A program made the position numbers and the translations under genes. DNA of 64,000 nucleotides, from the NCBI GenBank assembly GCA_031002005.1, contig CM061919.1, positions 221,586,739-221,650,738 of the forward strand, written 5' to 3'. Source of the DNA: Vandiemenella viatica (lineage: Eukaryota; Arthropoda; Insecta; Orthoptera; Morabidae). The notes under the pieces were generated by a model that worked only from the letters and a program-made list of their open reading frames with translations, searched no databases and was not told the DNA's origin. Positions 1-10,079 of the stretch are shown here, in pieces. Position 1 is the stretch's first letter. Every line of letters starts with the position of its first letter.

Positions 1-1254
1 TCTCATTAAATAAATTGAAAATACTTTTATTAAATTTTTTTAAAATGGTTGTTGATGATAGGATAGGAAGAATAACCTGCCACATATGATGAAGGCAGGT
101 GGGCCAGATGAACCCAAAAATAAATACACTTGGAAGCTGCTTAGTTGGGATATAATTACTTATCGTGATCCCAATTACATGGCGTGTTGTGGGTAGCTGG
201 CCTTCGAACTACCTCTAATACTGCTAGCCACACAGCTCTTACTTTCATTACCAGCTTCCATTGATACTGTGCTAGTAGTCACACTCATGATATTAAGGAT
301 TTCTTAATATAGTTTTAAGAAATCAGAACACAGTTCCGTTAATTCTGACAATTAGTTTAATAATCTTGAATCACTATCTCAACATTACACATTATAACCT
401 TAACAAAATACAATTCGTGGAGCTCATATGCGACCCTTCACGTGCTGGCACATAACCATGACAACTCTCAGCCAAAGAATACCTCATTTCAAGACTTACC
501 AGCTAAGATTCTATTACTATCCCATTCACTATACTTGCTACAATCTGTGGAACCCCATTTACATGTTATTACAATTAATTTCATTAATTGTAATAAAACA
601 TTACTAAACATATTTTCTTAGTATCAAACTAAGCAAAGAAGGGAAAAAAACTATAAAATGTTGTACAGAAGGATTAGACTTAAACATCGCACACTTTACG
701 TTATTTGGTCAAAAACCTTACTCATATTGCAAGGGAAAAGATGGGTTCCTACCACATGAATGAACCAAAGATGAAACAAGAGGGAAGGGTTAGGATTATA
801 CTGTTAGTGGCGGAGAAAGTAGACATACGATGTAGGAAGAAAGATATATGGTAACGGGGAAGATATGTACACTTTCAGACTTACCACATTGTCACCCTTA
901 AACTGTTTTGGGCATATGGATATGTACTAGAGGAATTAGTGTTCCATATATTCAAAAAATTATCGAGGTATAAGACTGCTGCTTGCAGCATGCAAGATAT
1001 ATGGAAAAGTTGCATAAGTTAATAGCAGAGGCCCTATTGAATGATGAAATGACTACCAAAAGAGAATAATATGTACAGACTGCATATTCACATGACACAA
1101 TTCATAGAAAAACGTAAAGACTTCTGCATAACAAACTTTTGACACAGTGAATAGAATGAAATTGTTTCAGATTATGTACTATCTGCAGCATCTAGTAAGA
1201 GTAATATAAAGTTTGTATTACAAAATGTACATTAAAATCTCACAAGATTGCAAT

Positions 1255-1740
1255 CAGACTGGAACAATGTTAGGAGTTGGAGAAAGTTGCTTTTTAACAT
1301 TTATATAAATGATGTCACTAGGAGATGGCTGGAATGTGTACCTACAATTTTGAATTTAATGATGCAGTAGTAGATACAATGATTTTAGCCGAGACATATC
1401 ATCATGTGTAACAAGGTCAAACTGGAAATACCAAACAATTATTGTTTGAAAACCACCTCAGAGAAAACGAAAATAATGATATTTAAAAGATATCAATCAA
1501 TCCAGCCTGAGATTATTTTTATTGACAGAATAATGGAACAAATTTGTGTATTTAGGATATAGCATAAGCTTCAACAAGAATGACTGTGTTGATACCAAAA
1601 TAGAAAAATTTTAGTACCTGAATGAAGTAATCAAAAGAAATTTAGAAAACCAGATGTGTTGCAATGATGAACTTTTACAAAATGAAGAGCTTTAACAGCA
1701 TTATGGTTTCAAATCATGGGCATTGACTAAAAAATAAATT
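1255..1740 (+). pseudogene. CR1-like LINE reverse transcriptase fragment
   Basis: Decayed coding sequence. One frame reads LLFNIYINDV, the block that follows the GVPQGSVLGP motif in LINE reverse transcriptases, and about 80 bases later a shifted frame reads DTMILAE, matching the catalytic YADD-type motif. Further on there are remains of the post-RT region. Frameshifts and stops rule out function. The same piece is in the second duplication copy around 56285-57475, where it is split by another LINE. Confidence 0.55.
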
Positions 1741-2479
1741 AAATTGATAAACAGCTGAGAGCCTTGGGGATGATTTATTGCTGTTTAAAACTTCGTTGAA
1801 CCACAGAAATTAGAAACTACTTCAGATAGTAAACAGTGATGAATTACTATTAAAGTTTATTATAAGCCAAAAATATTTTTGCTTTAAATAAAAGTTAATA
1901 CTCTGTGCCATAGGCATATGTTTTAAGGTTTATGTATCTGAACCACATACATATTCTATTTAAAAAAATGAAAGAATTGCCCCAGGCTTGAATGTAGTTG
2001 CAAAGATTGTGCAAAAATTAATATTTGCATACAGACTTAAAGATAATGTAATTTGCATGCTAATGAGTTCTGCTGTAATAAGAATTAAGAAAGTTATAGA
2101 CAAGCTTTTATTTTCATTAGATATCCTTAGTTTGATTGCCTTTAATGTATCATTGATCAAATAGCAGAAAATAGAATCGCTCAGATTGCACATTCAGTGA
2201 CGTCTGGCTCACGTCTTTTTTCCAGTGCCGGTTTTTAGTTTGCATGATTGAAGTTGATATTGTTGCTTAAAGCCATGCATCACTGTCTTTTCTGTTAATA
2301 CAGAACATATTCAAAGCAGATTCATGAGTCCAGAACTGAAAAAGACAACAGCAAATCTGATCATATTGCCTTCAAACCAAAGTTAGGAATTGTATGAGAG
2401 GCATTGTAGCAAATTCAGGATTAACCAGATAGGGATCAATTATTGATAGTTTTGTTTCCCAAAATAATCATTGATTGGA

Positions 2480-2628
2480 GTGGATGAAAAAGCTATTTTC
2501 TGGATAGAAGAATTCTTAAAAGGTAGCGAAAATTTAAGATAAGAAATGTATCAAACGAAGTGGAAGTGAAAATGGGAGTGTCAAAGGGCAGTGTAGTGGG
2601 ACCTGTGCTATTCGTTAGTCTAATGAAT
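2480..2628 (+). pseudogene. CR1-like LINE RT fragment, left of nested insertion
   Basis: This stretch is related to 19430-19590, where a clearer copy encodes VPQGSVLGPMLFLILMND, the conserved RT palm motif. Here it reads like GSVVGPVLFVSLMN. It is interrupted at 2629 by an RTE-like LINE and resumes at about 3882. Stops and frameshifts show it is dead. Confidence 0.6.
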
Positions 2629-3881
2629 CATCATCATCATCTAGGACAGCTTCCAGCCACTGGCCGGGTCTGCTGGGAACAAAAGCCTCGCCAGCGCTTC
2701 CTGTCTAACCACCATCTCTCTTCTTCCACTGACGCCCAATTTCCTCCTCTTTCCTCCACACATTTCTTAACACCTTTAATCCATCTGTCCCTCGGTCTTC
2801 CTCTAGGTCTCTTCCCTTACAACTCCATGTCCAGCATCTTCCTTGGTAGCCTCTCCTCTCCCATTCTCTTTACATGCCCGTACCACTGTAGCCTAGATTT
2901 TTCAATTCTTTGTTGTAGCGGTTCTTCCTTTATCATCTCCCTGATTCTCTCATTCCTTATTCTGTCTCTTCTTGTTACTCCCACTCTACTCCTCTGAAAT
3001 TTCATTTTCACCGATTGTACCCTCCCTTTGTCTCTCTCCTTCATCACCCATGTTTCTGCTCAATATGTTAAAATTGGTACAAAATATGTTTTATATTTTG
3101 CCTCTTTACTCTTTTGTAGGACATCCCTACTCCATACCAGGCTTCTAATACTTTTAAAAAGTCCATCTGCACATCTTCCTCTTTCGTTTATTTCCATCCT
3201 GTTTCCTCCATTTTCTTCAATACAGCTTCCCAAATATTTAAAACATTCCACTCTATTTAGTTGCTCCCCTCTAAGTGATAAGCCTATGTCCGTCCTGTTC
3301 TTCTTTCTTGTTGTTATCACCACTTCACTTTTTCTCGCAGAGAACTTCATACCATAGGCTGCAACTGCTCTCTCCCACACATCCAGCTGATCCTGCACCT
3401 CTCTTTCATCCTCTCCCCAAACTAATAGGTGGTCTGCAAATACCATTGCTTTCATTTTTCCTTCCCCAATGCTCTGCACCACCTTCTTCAATATTTCATC
3501 CATAGCTACAATAAATAGGAGGGGTGGTAGGGCACTTCCTTGTTTTAGTCCATTTTTCAAATGGAACCATCCAGTCTTATACGTTCCCACTTTGACACAG
3601 CTCTTACTACCCTCATACATATCATTCACTGTTTGCACTATCTCCATTTTTACTGACTTTTTTCTCAGTCCTTCCCACACTTTAGGCTGAGGCTGTCATA
3701 TGCCTTTTCAATGTCCAGAAAGGCCATCACCAGATCTTTCCCATACTCGTAGTGCCGTTCTTGTAGCTGTCTTATTGCAATTATAAGATCGATAGTTGAC
3801 CTTCCTGGTCTAAATCCATACTGTCTAATGAATGATAGTGTTAAAGGTTTACTGTGATAAGTTAGGTTGTCTACATATGAA
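2629..3881 (-). mobile_element. RTE-like non-LTR retrotransposon fragment (nested)
   Basis: Minus-strand remnant of a LINE reverse transcriptase. From its 5' side it encodes QYGFRPGRSTIDLI and AFLDIEKAYDS (RT fingers/palm, 3830-3690), then GLKQGSALPPLLFIVAMDEI and an FAD-type catalytic block mutated to FADH (3680-3060), then a terminal domain WYGHVKRMGEERLP followed by GRPR-type basic residues. The 3' end at 2629 is a short (ATG)n microsatellite tail, as is common in RTE/L2-like elements. It is 5' truncated and split by frameshifts. It sits inside a CR1-like LINE and is also present in copy 2, so it inserted before the duplication. Clade assignment is tentative. Confidence 0.8.
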
Positions 3882-4600
3882 AAATAGGATCAAAACAGTA
3901 TAAGATTGTGAACAGCCACAGAGTGATATGGATAGGATAGCTAGCTGGGTAGGTCAGCATGGGATGACGATAAATGCCAGTAGAATCGACTTATTAGTAA
4001 CACAGATAAAAAAAAACTAAAGTTTAATTTTTATTATGAAGTGAAGAATAAATTGGTTATTGAAGACTTGTAATGTAAATATCTTGTCTTAACATTTTAT
4101 AATAAACTTACTGGGAAGGACAGTCATCTATTGGAGATGGTGATATACCAGAGAAGTGAGCGATGTGGGTTACAATACTTTGGTCAGACCATTGCTTGAA
4201 TACAGTGATGTAGTATAGTATGAGACCCACATTTTGCGTATCAAATACAGGAATTGGAGAGGGTGTGAAGATAGGCTTCTAGATTTGCCTCTGGAAATTA
4301 CTGCAGAACATAGTCAGTAACTGATATGATAAAGTAGCTGAAATGGGTTTCATTGGAAGACTGAAGGAGGAAGAAGAGAGTGGTGATGAGGCATGGAAAG
4401 TAATTGGTGAAATAAGAAGTGCATGGAAAGTAAAATATGGTAATGACAAGCCGGCACCTGATTTCAGGCACAAAAGGGAGGGGGAATTTTCATTTATAGA
4501 CAAGTTGATCAGGTATTGGAATAATTTACGAAAGGAAATGACAAAAAAATTACCAGAAACTGTGAATGAATTTAGAATTAGCATTCTTAGAGGGTAAAAA
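3882..4600 (+). pseudogene. CR1-like LINE C-terminal fragment, right of nested insertion
   Basis: Continues the LINE broken at 2628; it parallels 19645-20100 in order and wording. The last readable part (4343-4597, 84 codons) ends with a WNNLRKEM block, the degenerate equivalent of the RDWNSLPEE-type motif at the end of CR1/L2 reverse transcriptases. The copy in the second duplication (60167-60421) differs by only a few codons. No function is expected. Confidence 0.6.
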
Positions 4601-5250
4601 TGTGAGTATTGGGAAATTGCCACCATGGCATGCATTCCATCACAATTCAAATAAACTAGATAACCTGTAAGAAAATTTCTCAAACAAAATGTGATGAATA
4701 GCAAGGTTGGTGGTTTGTAGTAGGTTGAAAGAAGAGCCGGCTCATCTAGCAATCTGATTTCAATTGAAGTATGCTATCCTACTTTGAAGTAAACACCTAA
4801 AGTTATCCCTTCCCAGAAGCTGAACTGAATTTGAATAAAACTGAGCTTAACAAAACACACACAGTACAATATGTGATGCTGCTATCTAACGGTATGCAAT
4901 CTTGGCCTGTGCAAAAATTTAGCAAGTAAAATGTTTACATAAGAATTGTATAGCAGCATACAAATGTTTCCTTAATAGAAAACAATATATGAAAAGGTAC
5001 TTATTGAACAAAAAAATGTGCTGTTTATTACTATCTATGTGATATACGGTGCTTGTAGCTATAGCAATGACGCGATCAGTCATTATCTATGCCAGCAAAA
5101 CAGTTTCTTGATATGGGCTGCTATCTATCACTAACGTGATCAATCCTTAGCGACGCCAGCGAAGCCCAACCGCTTGTTTCTGAACTGTCTCATACGTGTG
5201 ACCTTGATAGTTAACACTTTTGCCATTTCATCATCATTATTGTCCACCTC

Positions 5251-6250
5251 NNNNNNNNNNNNNNNNNNNNNNNNNNNNNNNNNNNNNNNNNNNNNNNNNN
5301 NNNNNNNNNNNNNNNNNNNNNNNNNNNNNNNNNNNNNNNNNNNNNNNNNNNNNNNNNNNNNNNNNNNNNNNNNNNNNNNNNNNNNNNNNNNNNNNNNNNN
5401 NNNNNNNNNNNNNNNNNNNNNNNNNNNNNNNNNNNNNNNNNNNNNNNNNNNNNNNNNNNNNNNNNNNNNNNNNNNNNNNNNNNNNNNNNNNNNNNNNNNN
5501 NNNNNNNNNNNNNNNNNNNNNNNNNNNNNNNNNNNNNNNNNNNNNNNNNNNNNNNNNNNNNNNNNNNNNNNNNNNNNNNNNNNNNNNNNNNNNNNNNNNN
5601 NNNNNNNNNNNNNNNNNNNNNNNNNNNNNNNNNNNNNNNNNNNNNNNNNNNNNNNNNNNNNNNNNNNNNNNNNNNNNNNNNNNNNNNNNNNNNNNNNNNN
5701 NNNNNNNNNNNNNNNNNNNNNNNNNNNNNNNNNNNNNNNNNNNNNNNNNNNNNNNNNNNNNNNNNNNNNNNNNNNNNNNNNNNNNNNNNNNNNNNNNNNN
5801 NNNNNNNNNNNNNNNNNNNNNNNNNNNNNNNNNNNNNNNNNNNNNNNNNNNNNNNNNNNNNNNNNNNNNNNNNNNNNNNNNNNNNNNNNNNNNNNNNNNN
5901 NNNNNNNNNNNNNNNNNNNNNNNNNNNNNNNNNNNNNNNNNNNNNNNNNNNNNNNNNNNNNNNNNNNNNNNNNNNNNNNNNNNNNNNNNNNNNNNNNNNN
6001 NNNNNNNNNNNNNNNNNNNNNNNNNNNNNNNNNNNNNNNNNNNNNNNNNNNNNNNNNNNNNNNNNNNNNNNNNNNNNNNNNNNNNNNNNNNNNNNNNNNN
6101 NNNNNNNNNNNNNNNNNNNNNNNNNNNNNNNNNNNNNNNNNNNNNNNNNNNNNNNNNNNNNNNNNNNNNNNNNNNNNNNNNNNNNNNNNNNNNNNNNNNN
6201 NNNNNNNNNNNNNNNNNNNNNNNNNNNNNNNNNNNNNNNNNNNNNNNNNN
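5251..6250. other. Assembly gap (1000 N)
   Basis: Exactly 1000 N, a conventional scaffold gap of unknown true size. Open frames that appear to cross it are artefacts. It falls at the right end of duplication copy 1. Confidence 1.
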
Positions 6251-6375
6251 TAAAAGCTATGTGGCGACCAGGTCATTGTATTTAAGTCAGAACTGTAACA
6301 TCCTAGGCTATGCACGGTCAGAGCTACGATTCAAGCTTTATGCAGAACCCCACTGCAAGCTCGGCTCTTACATTG
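6251..6375 (+). repeat. End fragment of 1.1 kb dispersed repeat, copy 3
   Basis: Its 3' part (AAGCTTTATGCAGAACCCC ... CTCGGCTCTTACA) matches the ends of the repeats at 7690-7800 (inverted) and 31480-31581. Similarity stops after CTTACA in all three, which marks a true element terminus. The left side is lost in the assembly gap. Confidence 0.7.
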
Positions 6376-6379
6376 CATA

Positions 6380-6800
6380 TAAATCTCCCCAATAATTTAC
6401 CTACCACTGATGTCACTAATTGGCATATAATTTTCAACCCTATTTACGACCTCTCCTTTATCGACTGCTACTACTATCACACTTTTCCAGTCATCTGGTA
6501 AGCAGCAAGTATTCAGACTTGATTTAAATAATGTTTGAAAATAAATACATTATCATACTCTGCTATCTTTACCTACACCAGCTCCTTTATGCTTTGGTAG
6601 CTTTCCTAGTTCCTTCATGATATCCTCAGAATTAATTTAAAAATCTATAGTCAGCTCATCTCCAATTGAGTGGATAAGTTTTTTCTCTGATTTACACCAT
6701 TTGATTCCTGAATCATAGTAGCTGAAAGTCTCATTATATCAGTTACTTTTTTCAAATCCTGAGTAGCTTCTCCATCCTTATCAATAATTGTCTCAATACC
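6380..6800 (-). pseudogene. CR1-like LINE RT N-terminal fragment
   Basis: On the minus strand a decayed frame reads like a LINE RT start: LPDDWK-like block (PDDWKSVIVVAVDKG) followed by ENYMPISDISG, equivalent to the family's PDDWK...KKG...NYRPISL. The same segment is at 19100-19210 in another copy. Multiple stops; no function. Confidence 0.6.
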
Positions 6801-7440
6801 CTCCCTTTCCATTAGTTGTCTAATATTATCATGGGTTTTCTGCTATTCAGTAGGTCCATTCACAGCGACACTCTTCCATGCCTCCCTTTGCTCCGTCAAT
6901 CTCTTTGTGTCTACATATTTTCCATTTATTCGAATGTCATTAAGCATTTTCTTTCTTCATCAACCTCTTCTTTTACCTCCATTTATGCCCTCCAGGATGG
7001 TTTTAAGCAAACTCATTCCAATCCAGTTCCTTTTTCTGTTTCTTAAAGTTTTTATAAGGGTCCTTAGCTCTCCTACTCGTTCCAGAACCTCATCATTCCT
7101 TATCTGTCCAACTTATTCTTGCCATCCTCCTCCATATCCACATTTCAAAAGCTTCCAACCTCTTTACATCTTCTTCGCGTAACATCCATGTTTCTGCCTC
7201 AGAGTCCTACACTCCATACAAAATATTTAGCTAATTTTTTTCCTCGCCTATTTATCCAGCCTTTTGCATAATAAGTTATTCCTTCTATTGAAGGCTTCCT
7301 TTGTGATTGTCTAATATAGTCAGAGAAATTTCTAGATGTGTCAGTCAGTGGTCTCCATGCACCAATAATATTCTTCATAAACCCATCTTTAGCCACCTTC
7401 TTTGCAGTATTAATTCCTTGTTTCTTTTAAGTATTAGCCT
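6801..7440 (-). pseudogene. Non-LTR retrotransposon C-terminal fragment
   Basis: Minus strand. The readable part at 7396-7199 contains KLAKYFVWSVGL followed by a W-rich continuation, the usual FVWSVALYGSETW region at the end of insect LINE reverse transcriptases. Further along, frames suggest the W-IGH and GKRRGR basic tail. It resembles the C-terminus of the LINE inside the FRS2-like intron (46622-48903). Degraded by stops and frameshifts. Confidence 0.65.
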
Positions 7441-7684
7441 ACTCTATAAACCTGTTGAGCAATGCTGGTGAAAGCCAACTGTCTTGTGAAAAAACAACTT
7501 TAAAGTGGTTTCTCATTTCAAACTCAGCTTACTGGAGTGGCCTGGTGTTCACATGACTTTTCCAGGAGTTTTCACCAGACAACCATTATTATGGGTTAAC
7601 CATCTGTTGTTATTTTCATCATGTTTTCCAGTTAGTGTTTTTTTTTATAACATTTATCATTTCCATAATTGATAAATATTCTGA

Positions 7685-8745
7685 AGAAGAGAGCATGTAA
7701 GAACCGAGCTTGCAGTGGGGTTCTGCATGAAGCTTGAATCTTAACTCTGACCATATGTAGCCTTGGATGTAACAATTTTGGCTTAAATAGAATAATAAGG
7801 TCACCACACAGATTTTAACCCAAAAACTATGAAAAGGTAAAGGTTCAATAATGATAAAAAGTTCATTGCCATTTAAATAATTATATTCTTCAATTTCACA
7901 AAGCCAAAAACTGTACAGGCAATCAGACGACTTTTCCAAAGAAAGGTTTTACAAGTTCGATTAACCGTTCGAGCCAGACCACACCCCAATAGTTTACAGT
8001 ATCAAACTTTTAGTTGCAGAAATTATACCAAATTGAATCACACGCTCCCATTGTTTAACTTGTTAGTTTACTTTAAACAATTCCAAGGCACCACTTGGCG
8101 AAATACTATTTTTAACGCGACATTATAATAAAACTTGAATAAAACTTTCACTGCCTACTGAGCTACAGGTTACTGAAGCTAACGTGGTTGTCGCGCCGAT
8201 TGCCACTCGAAGACTGACTCGCTCACTGTGGCTACTAACCAGGAAAGTTCTGGTACTCACGGAGTGGGGAAAACCTAGCGGCTGCACTTCCCATGAGAAT
8301 CTCTCCGATAACTGATCAGTTCCTCATCTCACATCTGAAGGTTTCATCATCTAATTTGACCTCGACTATAAAAATAATTCTGTCTCCTTGAAACTTTACA
8401 AATCGCTAGATCTTTAAATAACTGTTAACTTTAGTTATTATGAAAAATATCCTAACTTTAATCGTTTAGCCAAAAATAAATACTTTAAGTATGAACTTTC
8501 CCACTCCAGGCGAATGCCGAAGAATTTTGAAATTGAAAATACTATCTTAAAAACTGTAAAACTGCTTTCTAACTTGAATAAACATAAAAACTAACTTTGA
8601 AAATGAAATGCAATAATATTCTATCCAATCTAACTCGTAGTTCTTAGAATAAAATTTTGCCACGCAGTTACAAAATTTAACAGATAGCTTACAAGCAAAA
8701 TGCCGAGAAAACGGCCTGTGAAGCCTATGTTTTGGAAAACATCAA
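7685..8745 (-). repeat. 1.1 kb dispersed repeat, copy 1 (LTR-like ends)
   Basis: The reverse complement of this region aligns along its length with 30485-31581. Shared landmarks include GTAACTGCGTGGC, TTCGCCTGGAGTGG, TCATAATAACTAAAGTT, AGATCTAGCGAT, GAGTACCAGAAC, GTGGTCTGGCTCGAA and the terminal GTTCTTACA. It has no long reading frame. The terminal ...ACA and lack of coding suggest a solo LTR, but I see no paired LTR, primer binding site or gag-pol nearby, so the class is open. Confidence 0.65.
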
Positions 8746-9023
8746 GAGAAAAACTGCAACAGTACATACATAGTTTTTTTCTCATTAAAGTAAAATTCAT
8801 TCAATTAGACAATAGACATTCACATTTTTGTAATTACATTTAAACATGTCCTTTATCACAAATATTATAAATTGTTTGGGAGGTTCACTAGTAGTTTAAT
8901 GGTCTCAGGAATGTTTTGTTTACATTTCAGATTTGCCACATCTGGATTACCCCCTCGAAATGTTGACTGCTGTAGGAGTGAATGTAGTATCAGTTAAAAT
9001 GTCAGATGTTGAGAACTTATTTC

Positions 9024-9192
9024 TGGGCATCCATATTTGCGTTTTCCATGGTTTCCCCAAATCACTCCAGGCGAATGCCGGGATGCTTCCTTCAAAAGGG
9101 TCATGGCTGAATTCCTTCCCATTCCTTGTCCCCAGCCCCAACCCACCTCTAATGACCTCAATGTGGACGAGGCGTAAAGCCGTAAAAAAAAA
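9024..9192 (+). mobile_element. tRNA-derived SINE, 5'-truncated copy 1
   Basis: Contains the body and tail of the SINE family found at least seven times here: GGGCATCC, TTTCCATGGTTTCCCCAAATC, TCCTTGTCCCC, CTAATGACCTC and GACGAGGCGTAAAGCC, followed by an A-run. The tRNA-like head is missing. Flanks GAGAACTTA and GAGAATTTA may be a diverged target duplication. Confidence 0.85.
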
Positions 9193-9738
9193 GAGAGAGA
9201 GAATTTACTGAAAAACATTATGGGGATGATTGGAGGGTACTAAAATGTTTGACATACTACAAGGAAGTGATTGAACAACATCAAGACAGTAGAGTCAAGG
9301 AGATTTAGAAGTTTGGGAAAATGCCACCCCACATGAAAATACATGAATTACATATTTCATACCTCTTATTGTTTTTATTATAATATAAATATTATTTACA
9401 CCTCAAAATTGTAAACTTATTTTAATAAAATAAAATTTGTGAATCACTGAATTTTAGTATTTTTGTCTTGGGGATAAATGTCATTAGGTAAGTGAATGTC
9501 TGGTTTCTTACACAGCACAACCACAAAATAAGGTAGGTACCACTGGTTTATCTAAAAAAAATTAATGGAAACACCTCCATTTTATATCAAACCAAGCTCG
9601 ATCCGAAATACTTTTTTGAATTACACAAGAAACTAAAATATTGTTTACGATAAAATTTATCTTAAGCAATCATCAGTTTCTTTCAAAACCACCAAAAATA
9701 TTTACCCAGTTTCAAATCTCTAGATGAGAAATGTTTTA

Positions 9739-9976
9739 CTGAGCGTGATGGGTGAGGAGTTAACGTTCTGGCCTCGCATTCAGGTGGACGCCGGTTCGAA
9801 CCCCCGTCCGGGCATCTAGATTTTGGTTTTCCATGGTTTCCCCAAATCACTCCAGGTGAATACTGGATACTTCCTTCAAGAGGCCATGGCTGAATTCCTT
9901 CCCTTTCCTTGTCCCTTGTCCTATCCCACCTTTAATGACCTCGACATCGACGAGGCATAAAACCATAATAAAAAAA
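9739..9976 (+). mobile_element. tRNA-derived SINE, full-length copy 2
   Basis: A complete 238 bp copy bounded by a perfect 13 bp target site duplication, GAGAAATGTTTTA at 9726-9738 and 9977-9989. The head carries a pol III B-box-like GGTTCGAACCC preceded by a degenerate A-box; the body has the family's CCATGGTTTCCCCAAATC and the CTCGACATCGACGAGGCATAAA domain; the tail is A-rich. The tail length and target duplication are typical of LINE-driven retroposition. Transcription is possible in principle but nothing here shows it. Confidence 0.95.
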
Positions 9977-10079
9977 GAGAAATGTTTTAGGTCTCCTGTA
10001 AAATTTCTGAAATGGATCAAGCTGGTTTTGAAACTAAACACCCTCCTCACCTTCCTGCAATAGGATATAGGTTATGTAC

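Larger units (their letters stand above)
1..5250. repeat. Large direct duplication, copy 1
   Basis: This block matches 55018-61065 almost base for base, in the same orientation; I judge identity by eye at well above 95% in aligned parts. It starts at or before the window edge and ends exactly where the run of N begins. Relative to copy 2 it lacks a ~710 bp LINE insertion (empty site near 1410) and a ~230 bp LINE segment (near 1763), and keeps ~170 bp that copy 2 lost (about 1885-2050). It carries CR1-like LINE pieces and a nested RTE-like LINE, listed separately. I see no host exon in 1-1250 or 4601-5250. Confidence 0.95.

Noticed and set aside
2560..2997. 145-codon plus-strand frame with a poly-His stretch (also 58371-58817)
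   Set aside because: It is the antisense of the RTE-like LINE; the His run is the (CAT)n microsatellite tail, not a metal-binding protein.
5140..6395. Long open frames on both strands across 5140-6395
   Set aside because: They are open only because the 1000 N have no stops.
8933..9211. Short plus- and minus-strand frames through the SINE copies (8933-9211, 13763-14174, 44747-45052)
   Set aside because: Similar peptides recur only because the SINE recurs; there is no independent coding evidence.
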